This document shows positions 41,610-53,028 of a stretch of 64,000 bases of DNA, one piece after another. The stretch comes from Hepsetus odoe (Eukaryota > Chordata > Actinopteri > Characiformes > Hepsetidae), in assembly GCA_017165825.1 (NCBI GenBank), contig CM029379.1, forward strand, positions 19,868,044 to 19,932,043, written 5' to 3'. The position numbers were made by a program, and so were the translations under genes. The first letter of the stretch is position 1, and each line of letters begins with the position of its first letter. The notes under the pieces were generated by a model. That model was not told the DNA's origin, searched no databases, and saw only the letters and a program-made list of their open reading frames with translations.

Positions 41610-41612
<3 letters not shown>
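40933..41612. other. Intergenic, no gene recognised
   Basis: No exon or repeat family recognised. Confidence 0.4.

Positions 41613-41661
<49 letters not shown>
41613..41661. repeat. AT dinucleotide repeat
   Basis: About 24 AT units, ending about 11 bp before a Tc1-type element. Confidence 0.95.
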
Positions 41662-41665
<4 letters not shown>

Positions 41666-41672
41666 ATACACA

Positions 41673-42503
41673 CAGTACTGTGCAAAAGTTTTAGGCAGGT
41701 GTGAAAAAATGCTGTAAACAAAGAATGCTTTCAGAAATGGAAGTGTTAATCATTTATTTTCATCGATCAACAAAATGCAGTGAATGACCAAAAGAGAAAT
41801 CTAAATCAAATCAATATTTGGTGTGACCACCCTTTGCCTTCAAAACAGCATCAGTTCTTCTAGGTGAAAAGTGAAAGTGACAACCCTTGTCATTGCGAGG
41901 TCACAGCACAGCAGACAGTGAACCACAACGAAATTGGACCTCTGCATTTAACCCATGCACACTCAAACACCGTGCAGCAGTGGGCAGCTATTGAAAGCGC
42001 CCGGGGAGCAGTGATGGGGACGGCACCTTGCTCAAGAGTACCTCAGGGCAACCTATTGGGAAGGGGTTCAAACCCCAAATCCTCCGATCATGCAGCGAAC
42101 GCCCTAACCACTAGACCACCGCTGCCCCTAGGTACCCCCTAGGTACACTTGCACACAGTTGTTGAAGGAACTCGGCTGGTAGGTCGTTCCAAACATGACT
42201 GTGTTTCAACCTCCGTGTGACATTGATGATCATCAGCACCTGTTTGGTAAAACTGGCTGATCAGACACCGACTATAATCCTACAGAATCCCCGACTTTGT
42301 GCAAGTGTACCTAGAAGAACTGATGCTGGTTTGAAGGCAAAAGGTAGAAACACCAAATATTGATTTGATTTCGATTTTTCTTTTGTTCGCTCACTTTGCA
42401 TTTTGTAAATTGATAAAAATAAACAATCATTATTTATATTTCTGAAAGCGTTCTTTGTTTACAGCATTTTTTCACACCTGCCTAAAATATTTGCACAGTA
42501 CTA
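41673..42503 (+). mobile_element. Tc1-type internally deleted element (copy 2), hosting a SINE
   Basis: Same ends as 27659-28208: CAGTACTGTGCAAAAGTTTT at the left and TTTGCACAGTACTA at the right. Left arm 41673-41865, right arm about 42300-42503. The centre (42134-42290) reads as the reverse complement of transposase C-terminal sequence seen at 27960-28030, so the left arm extends further into coding sequence here than in copy 1. The SINE A insertion adds about 265 bp. Confidence 0.85.
41866..42127 (-). repeat. SINE family A, antisense, subfamily 1, nested in Tc1-type element
   Basis: Complete copy. CTAGGT flanks it on both sides (41860-41865 and 42128-42133), fitting a target-site duplication. 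Carries the subfamily-1 word TATTGGGAAGGGGTTC. Confidence 0.92.
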
Positions 42504-43019
42504 TATAGATAGATTGATTGATTGATTGATTTATTTATTTAGACAGAATTCATAAAGCAAGAAAAGCTTCAGTAATAACTTCTGAGAAGTTTTCTTTTGG
42601 AAAGAAAGCCATGCCGTCATTCCAGCCCGATTTCCAGACACTGCAGTCAAGCCAGAGACCATCCTCGTCCTACTTGTTCTCCTCTGCCATGGAAACTGTG
42701 TTTCCACGAGGACATGTCTGGACTGTCACTATGGCTCAGATATTTTCATGGTGTTGGAACTGAGGAAAAGCTCGGCCACATTGTTAACTTAGGAAATGCT
42801 CAGGCACACTTAGCTTAAAATGAGGTTCCCAAAGGTTAAACAACTTCTAAATGCAGTTCTATCACGTGCCAGTCTTTACGCTCATAACTGCAGAATTGGT
42901 GTGATCATTTGTATTCAGTGCCTCACTGAGGAACGTCGACATTCAAAAGATGTTTCTGCCTTGACATCATATTACACGTCTGAGACGCTGAACTCAATCC
43001 ACGTGTAAGCAATTTTTAG
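42504..43019. other. Intergenic, no gene recognised
   Basis: A TTGA/TTTA short tandem stretch lies at 42512-42542. Nothing else recognised. Confidence 0.4.
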
Positions 43020-43660
43020 CCTCCACACTACTCAACGACTTCTTGTTCTTCTACTTGATGCATTTATTTTCCCCTTTTGCTGTTTTTCTTCTTCTTCTAC
43101 CTCTTTTACTTCCATTACTTTTTTTACTTCTTGTAATTATTAGTATTTTCTTATTCTACTACTACTTTTTCAGTTTTCTTCATCTTCATACAGTCCTTGT
43201 AGGTCTATTTCTGCTTCCCTTTCTTGTTTTTCTAATTCTTGCTCTTCTTTTTCTTCTTACTTTGTCTTCATCTCATAGTTCTTCTGAAACTCTATTTTCT
43301 TCTTTTTGTCCACTTCTTTCCGTTCATCTTCCGATTTGTAGATTGCAACTTTTTCTTCTACTTTGTGTTGTTCCGCTTCTTGTACTTCTTTTTATGCTTT
43401 TTTGTTCTTTTTCCCCTTTCCATCTTTCTTTTTTCTACAACTTTTGCGTTTTGTAGTTTTTCTGCTTATTTCTTTTTTATTTCTATTACTTTTTGCTACT
43501 TTTTACTTCTTACTTTATTCATTTCATTGTCTTTGTCTTAAGCTCCATAATTCCTCTTCTGCTATTTCTTTGTTTTGTTCAACGCTTTTCTGCAATTCTT
43601 ATTTCGATTCTCTTATTCGTCTTCTTCTCTTATAGCTTTTCTATGTCTCCCTCTTTTTCT
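43020..43660. repeat. Long pyrimidine-rich (TTC/TTTCT) low-complexity tract
   Basis: About 640 bases with strong T and C excess on the + strand, built from CTTCTT, TTTTCTTC and TACTT words with no fixed period. Open frames rich in Leu, Phe and Ser here come from the composition and are not genes. Confidence 0.85.
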
Positions 43661-44449
43661 GGCTAACTTGTGCTGACTAGAATATTTCTGCACAAAGTTC
43701 TACAGAGAACAAAGTCCAAATATAACTTCCCTGTCGCATATCTGGCACACATCTGGAGAATGATGCAAATGAAGCAAACAGTTTTCCACCCAAATGAACC
43801 GTTTCTACTATTGCTGTTGGTCTGCTCTTGCTCTAAAACTGCTGTCGGTCCTAAAATAGAAGAGTCTCATTATGGCTTAATAGCTAACAGTGGATAACCT
43901 AAATGTAGAAATGTTACGTGATGAATAGTCATCGAAGAACGTCTCACTCAGGTCAAAAGATATTTCTGTTTCTGCAATTTAGAGCAATCCTGAGATGCAG
44001 ATAGCATTCATCTTTAAGATAACCAGCTTTTCTCACATCCGGGAAATTATTAGCTTCCTCCTTTCCAACGGTTATTCAAGTTCTTAGTTTTCTCTTAGAC
44101 CTTCTCCTACTTTCTGTTCTTCTTCGACTACACTTCTGTACATCTCTACAATTCTGCAATTGAAAAGTAGAACATTTTCTACCCTTTTAATATATTTTAT
44201 ACGTTTTACATTGTTTAAAAGCTAGAGGTCTGTGGTTTTGTCCTTTAGCACTACAGGTGTGCATATCTGCAGCCTTTCTCTATCCCTCACTTTCACCGCT
44301 CAACTAAAAATACCCGCAACTCCCCCAACGTCTGAAAGCTAAACGAGCGTCATCTAGCAGGAACAGAGGTGATAATACCAGACTATGAATTAGTTTCAGC
44401 ATGGGCTAGAACTGTGATAGAGAGCTGCAACACAAATTAGAGTGTTGTG
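43661..44449. other. Intergenic, no gene recognised
   Basis: No exon or repeat family recognised. Confidence 0.4.
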
Positions 44450-44530
44450 GAGCAAGGTCATATTTATTATTTATGCAGGGCTGGAGAAACAGGGCTGCTG
44501 TGGCAGCTATTCCCATTTCTCCTTTGGTAC
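44450..44530 (+). promoter_or_regulatory. Short element also present at 27.31 kb (copy 2)
   Basis: 25 bases identical to 27311-27335 with the CAAGGTCA half-site, then related ACAGGGC and GCTATTCCC words. Not part of a SINE or known transposon here. Confidence 0.4.
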
Positions 44531-45082
44531 GCTCGGGTGGCACAACCTTTGTTTTATGTATGTATGTATGTAATAAATGCACACCTGTATGAGCCACTCA
44601 CTGCAACTGTATCAGCTCCTTCAACAGCAACCGCCATCACTTTTACAGTGCAAAGATCGCAGAGATGCAACTAACGATTCTTTTTTGAACTGGTTATCTT
44701 AGCAACTTTCAGTAAATCAATAAGCTGGAGCTCACCGGTTCCTTCCAATTTGGATAACTTCATCCCAACACTGACTTTGCTCAGTCATTCATCATCAGGC
44801 AAAATCCTCAGAGGCAGCACATTCTCTTGGCCATCTTGTCAACATCACCCACATTATCTTACCTGCTGGAGTAGAGATTTTCTAAGCTAACATCTAAATA
44901 AGATCAAATTTTATGTCATTGTTAAAATTGGAAGAAGAATAAAAACAGTATTAATAACTAATAAATTGTCCTTGATTACTTTAACAACAAAAAACGAATG
45001 TTTTTCAGTCTGTTTTAGGAACGACACATACGCATGTTTCCACAAAAAGTGGGGAAAAGGTTTGTCAAAACCAACTTTTTTA
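44531..45082. other. Intergenic, no gene recognised
   Basis: A TGTA tetranucleotide run lies at 44557-44572. No exon. Confidence 0.4.
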
Positions 45083-45325
45083 AGTGAAATTGAAAGTGAC
45101 AATTTGTCATTGTGAAACGCAGCACAGCACACAGGGAAACAACGAAATTCAACCACTGCTTTTAACCCACACACCTTGCAACAGGGGGCAGCTATTGAAA
45201 GTGCCTGGGGATCAGTGAAGGGGACGATACCTTGCTCAAGGGTGCCTCCGTGCAACCTACTGGTCTGGGATTCCAACCCACGACTTTCCGATCGTAGTCA
45301 GTGAACACTACGTCACCGCTACCCA
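45083..45325 (-). repeat. SINE family A, antisense
   Basis: AAGTGAAATTGAAAGTGAC tail, CACCTTGCAACAGGGGGCAG, GGTCTGGGATTCCAACCC B-box region, head ACTACGTCACCGCTACCC. Confidence 0.88.
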
Positions 45326-46039
45326 AGAGTATTCAGGACTGATTCAAAGATTTTTTCCAAGATTTATCCATCGCAGGGTCAGCAGTACGGAACAGTTTCC
45401 TACATAACAAGGCTTCATCTTGATGGCTTTGGACCGAGGCCAGTTAAGGTTAAGGATACGTCTGACTTGTTTGAATAACAAAAATGAGCAATTGAGCTTT
45501 TGTCTATTATACATGTTCATATTAAACTCTACACAAGCATTGTAGGAAAGCATAGGAGGACTTTCTATCACCCAGCTTAAGGTCAAGAGGAGAAGCCATT
45601 TGAGAGTCTCAATCGCACGTTAGCAAAGTGCTAACTATGTAGGTACAGCATATAACTGCTACCATTCATTATACACTGTGTTCTTATAGACGTAATGGAA
45701 CATAACCGCCAGCGTTTAGTGTCTTTATTAGGCTGACTAACTCTTCCTAAACATGAAACATGATGTGACTAGACTGAAAGTGTTAGGTGACATCCATCTC
45801 AATGCAAATGTCAAGCCACATTTCATCTGCTATGGATTTGTGGTCAGGGTCATGGTTTAATATAGTACAGTTGCTGAAAAGCATCACTGTCTCAATTAAA
45901 CGTGATCAGATGTAAAGTTTCAATCACACCGCATTGGTAAAATCTTGTATTGATTTAATGAGGATTATGAGGATAATCCTATGAGGATTTCTGCCCTTAA
46001 CTCTGTAATGACTGAATTTTAGGTGCTAGTAGACATTTA
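45326..46039. other. Intergenic, no gene recognised
   Basis: No exon or repeat family recognised. Confidence 0.4.
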
Positions 46040-46215
46040 GGGATTGAACCCAGCCACTAGGGATGCACAAGCCAGTGTATTTTGTTTGTGCTGGGCCCAA
46101 GGCTGGATAAATGGGGAGGGTTATGTCAGGAAGGGCATTCGGTGTAGAACTTTTACCATATCAAATATGCGGAGTGTTGGACGTTTAGGGATTGGCTGTA
46201 AATCATGAACGAGTG
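46040..46215 (+). repeat. Old interspersed repeat (CCACTAGGGATGCACAAGCC family)
   Basis: CCAGCCACTAGGGATGCACA, GTGCTGGGCCCAAGGCTGGA, and GTCAGGAAGGGCATTCGGTG with AAATATGCGG. A family common in fish. An antisense piece of about 55 bp lies at 50525-50582. Confidence 0.6.
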
Positions 46216-46979
46216 GCTGTTAGAAAATGACACATTCGGCAATTAGTTGACAAACTGTTGCAGCCCTAATGACTCTCTCTCTGTCTAGCTGAGTCACCCA
46301 GCCACTATGAGACCTCAGAGCTGAAGCCTCCCAGGCAGCACCGAGGGACACTGTGGCGGTACTTTCTGTTCAGGGGGAAGATCAGTGTTCCCCCCTCCAA
46401 ATGCTGTGAGGATCAGAGCTATTGATCGGCCCCTCACCCAGCCCTCCCTCCGTTTGAGCTGCCAGGGGAGGGGGGGGAGGAGGGTGGCAGCGGGCTGTGC
46501 CTTTGTTGTGAAGGCTTTGTTTCCTCAAGGTCATCCGACTTGTGACTGAAACACTGGCAGCGGTAGAGATGGCAGTCCAAGACTCGCTGACATGAAATAC
46601 TAGCGGCATTCCGATAAGGTAGGAAATGAAAAGACCCAGCACTTATTTGGCCCGCGCATCTTTTACAGCCCTCTAAACTACCTTCCCTCCCAACAGATGG
46701 AGAATGTAGATAAACAGCAGAAAAAATGTTGCTTCTACACAAAGCACATGGAGTGCTGTCTCCTTGCAGTGAGCCATTTTTTCAAGGGTTGGTGGACAAA
46801 AGAGAAGCAAGACACAGTCACAATACGGTGGTTCAGCTTTTCTTATCTGTACGTGTTGAATATGTTATTGGGCATTTATGAGCAAAAGTTGGTCATGAAA
46901 AACAAATTTGCACAATTTTACCCAAGCAGCCAGTCCGGACATGCTGTAAAAATCAAACCAGTAAAAGTTGATTTGAAGT
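46216..46979. other. Intergenic with a G-rich tract
   Basis: A G-rich tract lies at 46465-46487. The 46290-46640 interval is GC-rich compared with its surroundings. No exon could be shown. Confidence 0.4.
46465..46487 (+). other. G-quadruplex-type sequence
   Basis: Runs of four, eight, two and three G separated by single A, fitting the G3+ spaced pattern. Confidence 0.5.
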
Positions 46980-47160
46980 CAAGTGAAAGTGACTACTTGT
47001 CATAGCGAATACACAGCCAACCACAATTAAATTCTTTCTCTGCACACACAGTGTAGCAGGGGGCAGCCATGCATCCGGTAGCCCGGGGAGCAGTGATGGA
47101 GATGGTACCTTGCTCAAGGGTACCTCAGGGTAACCTACTACTCTGGGGCTCAGTGTCACA
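46980..47160 (-). repeat. SINE family A, antisense, degraded
   Basis: CAAGTGAAAGTGACTACTTG tail, GTAGCAGGGGGCAGCC, GCTCAAGGGTACCTCAGGGT. The tRNA head is lost. Confidence 0.82.
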
Positions 47161-47337
47161 GTGTTTTTGAAGTTTGAATAGGTTGAATATTTTGTTCAGC
47201 TGAGTTTTCACCAAAGTTTTGCTTTGCATGTTTCAAGTATGTTGTACTTGCTACCACATTATTATGATTTTTTTTTTAAACAGATTAAACTGACTATCCA
47301 ATTTTTATAGTGCAACAAAACTGCATTAATCTCATCC

Positions 47338-47506
47338 ATGCACACCAGTAATTAAGACACACCAGTAGCAGGAGCAGTGGGCTGCAATGCCAGTTCCCTT
47401 GGAGCAGTATGGAGGATGGTACCTTGCTAACCTATTTCGGGACTCGCATCCACAACCTTCTGATCATGGGGACGAGTAACTAACTATTAGACCACGTAGG
47501 GTTAGA
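47338..47506 (-). repeat. SINE family A, antisense, strongly degraded
   Basis: GTAGCAGGAGCAGTGGGCTG, GGAGGATGGTACCTTGC, GGGACTCGCATCCACAACCT and ACTATTAGACCAC preserve SINE order. Confidence 0.6.
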
Positions 47507-47599
47507 CCATTAAAACAAATCTCAAGCAATATTGACAGCCTGTAGTGTTTGTATTTTTTTCATACCATGAAGAATCACGGGTTATGGGTTCAATACCTA

Positions 47600-47830
47600 T
47601 CCCAGGTCATTCTTTAAGGCTCGCACATTCTTCCTGTGGGTTTCTTCCAGGAGATCGGTTTTCCTCCCAGGGTCCAAAGACTTGAATCAGGTAGCCTGTA
47701 GATGCTAAATTGAGCTATTCAGCTGCCCTAAGATGAGCTGGCAACCAGTCTGCTGTTGGGATAGGCTTCAGCATGAGCTGGTTAGAATAGGCAGCTCAGA
47801 CGCTGGAGGGAGTCGTATAAGTTTTATAGG
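47600..47830 (+). repeat. Old interspersed repeat (GGGATAGGCT family), second copy
   Basis: TCCTCCCAGGGTCCAAAGAC, GATGCTAAATTGAG, and TGGGATAGGCTTCAGC match the repeat at 33.6-33.87 kb. Confidence 0.5.
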
Positions 47831-48511
47831 GCCGGTTCACAGTCTTAATGAATCAGCTAAATTGACTTTTCATACGGTTTAGATTTTCCAGTTATAATCC
47901 CACTGATCCAAATGAGCACAGCTCCCTTATACTGAATGCCTTCCAGCAGTAAAAACTAGAGCCAAACAAATATACTTTTATGTGGCCATTTTCCTTTCTG
48001 CAACATTACTAATCACTTGCTTTAGCCTTTCAGAGAAATGTTAAGATGTGTGAAACTGGACCTGCCTCGAGGGAGTTCTTAGGTTAAGTGTGGAACCTTC
48101 AGCTACAGAGGGCATGACATGGTGATTTTATAGCCAAGTAGGCTGCCACGTTAATTGTTAGGGAACACCACTGTCCGTTGGAAGGTTTTGTAGTTAGTTT
48201 ATATTTCGAGGGAGCCTTTTTTCATAACGAAAGTGATAATTACAGCCTTTACTACAGTTTCAACACCAAGTACCGTATCCATCCCTTGATCTTGGAGATG
48301 GTGCTCTTGTGAAAAAAAAAGCATATTTTTTATGTTGAAATTATCTGTATAATGATTAATAAGCATAAAAAAGTTCCAAAAAGTGAGTCTAAAGGTTAAA
48401 CTAAATTAATAATACCTTGCGCCATTATTAATATGGCAAAGTTAATCATGTCTAAAGGCCTTATTTTTTTGTAGGACCGTGGGTTCGGGCCCTACGTTGG
48501 GCGTTGAATTT
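47831..48511. other. Intergenic, no gene recognised
   Basis: An A-run at 48312-48320. No exon. Confidence 0.4.
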
Positions 48512-48764
48512 GGTGCAGCGCTGGCCTAGTGTTTAGGGACGAGGCCCCAGGATCAGAAGGTTTCGGTGGTTTCAAATCCCAGACCAGTAGGTCGCCCTGA
48601 GGTACCCTTGAGCAAGGTACCGTCCCGATCTCTGCTCCACTGACACTTTACATAGCTGCCCCCTGCTGCACGGTGTGTATGGGTGAAAAGCAAAGGCTGC
48701 ATGTCATTGGTGTTGCGCTGTGTTCTCACAATGACAGGTTGTCATGTTCCCTTTCACTTCACTT
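48512..48764 (+). repeat. SINE family A, complete
   Basis: GCAGCGCTGGCCTAGTGTTT head, GGTTTCAAATCCCAGACC B box, GCAAGGTACCGTCCCGATCT, and terminal CCCTTTCACTTCACTTT. Confidence 0.88.
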
Positions 48765-50524
48765 TAACATATCAGAATGCAACTGATCAACGGCATTTAG
48801 GGAATTTTTTTTCTTATCAGTTGCTGGGAGTTCTTTCCATTTTCTTCCACCAAATGAATGTAAATGAAGGCCATTTGGATCAACCCACACCAGGTCAGCG
48901 CTGAGCTCCCCTACGACTCGACCCAGCTGTTAAAATGAAGAGCTGGAAGTAGCTTCCTGTCGAACATATGCCTTAAAAGCATTTACCCAACCTGCAACGG
49001 CAACACTGATGTGTCCATGACATTGTTGCACTCTGTATCTAAGAACATGGAGGACAGAGTATTGACACTCTGTTAGAACTACGCCTACTGCAAGCCCATA
49101 TGTGAGTTATGTAAGCAGTCCTACTTTCTGCTGTATAATTATAATACCCAGATCCACGTTCATCATACTTTTGCACGCACATACACACGCTGTGACCATC
49201 AGACGCACCATAAGACATCCACTGTTACAGTCAGAGAGCACTGTAGTTTAAAACGTCTCTCCTGACCAGTTATAAGTACATACATACCATTTCCATGAGT
49301 TGACTTTACACTTGGCAGTTAATGTTTATGGTGTAGATCCTCGATATATATTCGTATGCATTTAAACTGTGCTGTCAGGCTTCACCGAGACTGGATTTTA
49401 GCCGTGGAGGGCTTCGCTATTTTTTGCGATGGTATTTGACAGTAATAAAAGTGGGTCACCTTCCATTTTGTGCTGTACTTTCAGCAGGATGGTTTACAGC
49501 TTTGCCACCAAATGACAGTAAAACTAATCTGTCCCTTCCCCATAGAGAAACCGCAAAACTACTGTTTGCCTTTTAGGAAACCACATATCGTACCACAGAG
49601 AGCCTAAACCCAGTGCTTTTAAAAGCCAATAACTGCTTTAGACACGTCCTGAAGCTGGAGAAACCAAACAAGGATATTTCAGGACCATAATGGAGAGAGA
49701 GCCAACGCACAGGAGTATCAATATTTCTCGTTCTCTCTCTCTCTCACTTTATCTGCCTTCTATTTTTAAGCTCCACCCTAATGCCTGGGCTGCTTAAATT
49801 ACCCATAAAGACGTAGAGTCGGGTATGAACAGGCAGTGGAAGCAGAAGCCGTAAATGTGGATGGGATGACTGGATCACGTGATTCAGAAACAAGCTTCAT
49901 TGCTTTGTTCACGTTTGATCTTCAGCTCATGTTTTGCTTCACCGTGTACTCCGTTTTTTCTTTTGTAAATTTGTTAAGGTGTGTTTAGACACGTGTAGCT
50001 TGGGCTGACGATGATATCTGATCGCTTTTATGGACCATACAAAATAGGAGTCCAATCATAGAGCATTTTTACTAGGAAAACTTTTTTTTTTTTTACAATT
50101 TATGTTTTATTAAAATAGATCATGTATAACCTTTTGTTATGTAATAATTGTAATTCATTGTAATAAGCTGTCAGGACTTTTTTAGGTGAAAATAATCTTA
50201 CTTTTGTAAAAAACCGATATTACAATGGAACATTGCATTAATTACTGATAACAGTTGATTCTTACAATATCTATTAAAAATGTTTTGGGCATTTAAATTG
50301 GACATTAAGAGGTTTAGTTTATTCAATAAAGAATAAAAGCACTAGTCTTTGCATAAAAATATATTTATTTTGCAAAAGAAACCACTATGTAATTTTATCA
50401 TAAAAAGTTGAAGGCCATTTTAGTACAAAATGTAGACAAACTTCTACAGTAAGGAGTGAAATGTTACATTTCATAAATGCAGGTTGCGTGGAACCTGGGA
50501 CGGTACGGCCCATCATGAATGTGC
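48765..50524. other. Intergenic, no gene recognised
   Basis: No exon or repeat family identified; AT-rich from 50050. Confidence 0.4.
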
Positions 50525-50582
50525 CAAGTCTTGAGACCAGCACTAAATACACAGGCTTGTGCATCCCTAGTGGCTGGTTTAC
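50525..50582 (-). repeat. Antisense piece of the 46.04-kb repeat
   Basis: GGCTTGTGCATCCCTAGTGG on the + strand is the reverse complement of the block at 46053-46075; the match extends over about 55 bp. Confidence 0.6.
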
Positions 50583-52820
50583 CTCCTATAAACAGCTCGA
50601 CTCAAAAAGTGAAGAATGAAAGTCTTCTGACTGAGCGCATATTATACAGATTCTTGTGTTTATTAATAATGAAAGAAATGTTGACATGCAGCATTTTCCT
50701 CTATTTTGGACGAGCAGAGTATGAAGGTCCGGTTTGCAACCAAAGGGAATTATTTCCAAAGGGGAATTATTTTCATCCAGGCTTTACAAAGTTTCTCACT
50801 GAAACGATTGTTATTTATCTCAAGAATCAGTTCTGACGACGGGAAGCAAGACCTGGTTGGCAAAAATAGTATCAATCACCTCTCTTCTCTTCACCCCATC
50901 AAGAACGTTTTTCCTCACCCTCTCATCATTTATCTCATCACAAATAGGATTTAATTTAGACAGTAAAATAAATGCATTTCTGTTTAGAAACCTGGTTGGC
51001 AGGTCCAAAACTATCCCTTATGCAACTAAACCAACAGTTGTAGGATGTAGGAGATGGGCCTAGTTGAAAAGTAAGAACTGTGTTCAAATTGTCTGGAAAC
51101 TCAAAGACGCAGACGTTTCTGCAGTCTATAACTACGGCCTCTGTAACTTTTGCCATTACATCCATATTCAGCTCGTTTATCACTGGCGGACTTGGTAAAT
51201 GGCCTCTGCAGAGCAGCATTAAAACGTTTGTGCCGGGGTTCCATTTTTTTCCCCCCAATAGGTAGAACAGGTGTAAACTCACTTTCGGGGACAGTGGAGC
51301 TAATTATTTATATTGCTATAAAATGGTAAAGGTCATGATTTTGAGGCAGAGAATGTGATCCAAATCAGAGCCCGCTCAGGCATTCTAGTCTAACAACCAC
51401 TGAACTGTGTGCTTGTCATAGCAAAGAGGATGAATCTGGACAGGGAGAGCAAGTGTGTAACTCAGCACAGCAATTAAAAAGCCATCAAGTCGCTCTAAAA
51501 ATAATTACCATCTATTAAAAATAAGTTGTAGCTAATGTGAAATAGTCCACTAATCTTTGTAACAAGGTTCATAACAAAGCGCTAATGTATTCAGGATTAG
51601 ATTTTTTATTTATTTCTTTATTTAAACAGGACGGTTACATTTGTACCTTGCAAGCAGCTCGTTCCTGTGCTCTCATTACATGGAAAAATGCAGCTTACGC
51701 CAGAATACAAAGAACATAAAGTCCATCTGAGATACGAGGCTTGCATGCAGAATATTTTGTAGGACTTTTCTATTTTTGCCCAATTAGTGAAAGAGATGGA
51801 AACCCACTCTTTCACTTCCATGCTGATCATTAGTGAGAAGAAGCATGTTCTCTGGAGAACCTGGATGACTGAAACACTACAAATCATGTACCAAACTATT
51901 ACCAGCACAATGGGCAACATTAATCTCTTTAATTAGCGTTTAACCAGTTAAATTATGCGGTGCTACTTGGGAAGGAATGCCATCCTTTTTTTTTTTTTTA
52001 AGGAACCCCATGTTGGTTTATTAGGAGAGCACAGTTGCCTATAATAAAGCCTATTATATATTTATACGCATGGAGAATACCTCCAGATAATTTCAGTGGT
52101 GAAAGTTTAGGAGCCACCCAGAAGTGATTCGACACAATCATTTTTGTTTGTCAGCTAGTGAACCTCTGGGATGATCAGTTTTCTACAGGGTATTATCAGT
52201 GACTGCCATTCAATGGTGCTTGAAATTTTGTGAAACTTAAATTATATTTACATAAAAAAAAATAGAAACTGAAACATAATTAGATGTTCATACTAGCTCC
52301 TGCAAGAAGATACAGAGATCCGATTTAAGTAAATGAGTCAAGGGGCACGTCTCCCACATTGACTAGTGCACTGAGCAACAATGGTGTGAGTGGCAGAGTT
52401 GCAAGACACACCTAAAGAACCTTTCTGCCCATCTAAATTTTACTAAACATCCGATAGACAAGGCAGAATGCTCATGAAAAAATATCTTGTTGACAGATTG
52501 AATTAAACATTGCTTTAAGTGTAAAACAGAGAAAGTATAGTACTTCATGCCAGCAGATGTGCCTTATTCCATATGTTAAACATGCTGGTGGTAGTATCAT
52601 GAAATGAATGAAATTGAATGAACAAAACCATGGTTTGGGGCTGTTTTTGCATGTGACGTGACGCAACAAGACAAGACAACAACTTTGTTGCAAATTGTAC
52701 TACCAAAAGATGATTAAAAAAGAACATTTTTTAGAATGACCGAGCAGGTCCTGAAGTGCTTCACAAGGACGTGACATATACTGAGATTTTGTTTTGCCAT
52801 GTTTTGATGGTATTCTGGAT
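50583..52820. other. Intergenic, no gene recognised
   Basis: A T-run at 51988-52000. Open frames up to 108 codons occur on both strands at 50.5-51.3 kb, without recognisable domains or splice context. Confidence 0.4.
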
Positions 52821-53028
52821 GGGTGATGGTGGTCTAGTGGTAGGCTACTTGCCTATGGACCTATGGCTCAAGCGGTCCCAGGTTCGAATCCCACCTCTGG
52901 CACTACCACCACTGGGTCCCTGAGCAAGACCCTTAACCCTGAGTTGCTCCAGGGGGACTGTCCCTGTAATTAGGACATGGAAGTCGCTCTGGATAAGAGC
53001 GTCTGCTAAATGCCGTAAATGTAAATGT
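52821..53028 (+). repeat. SINE family B, complete
   Basis: Head GGTGATGGTGGTCTAGTGGT (A box), GGTTCGAATCCCACCTCTGG (B box), GGGTCCCTGAGCAAGACCCT, TGCTCCAGGGGGACTGTCCC, and 3' end TCGCTCTGGATAAGAGCGTC then TGCTAAATGCCGTAAATG. Best-preserved B copy. Confidence 0.93.

Noticed and set aside
43043..43635. Leu/Phe-rich open frames resembling membrane proteins
   Set aside because: Result of a T/C-rich low-complexity tract; three overlapping frames have the same bias.
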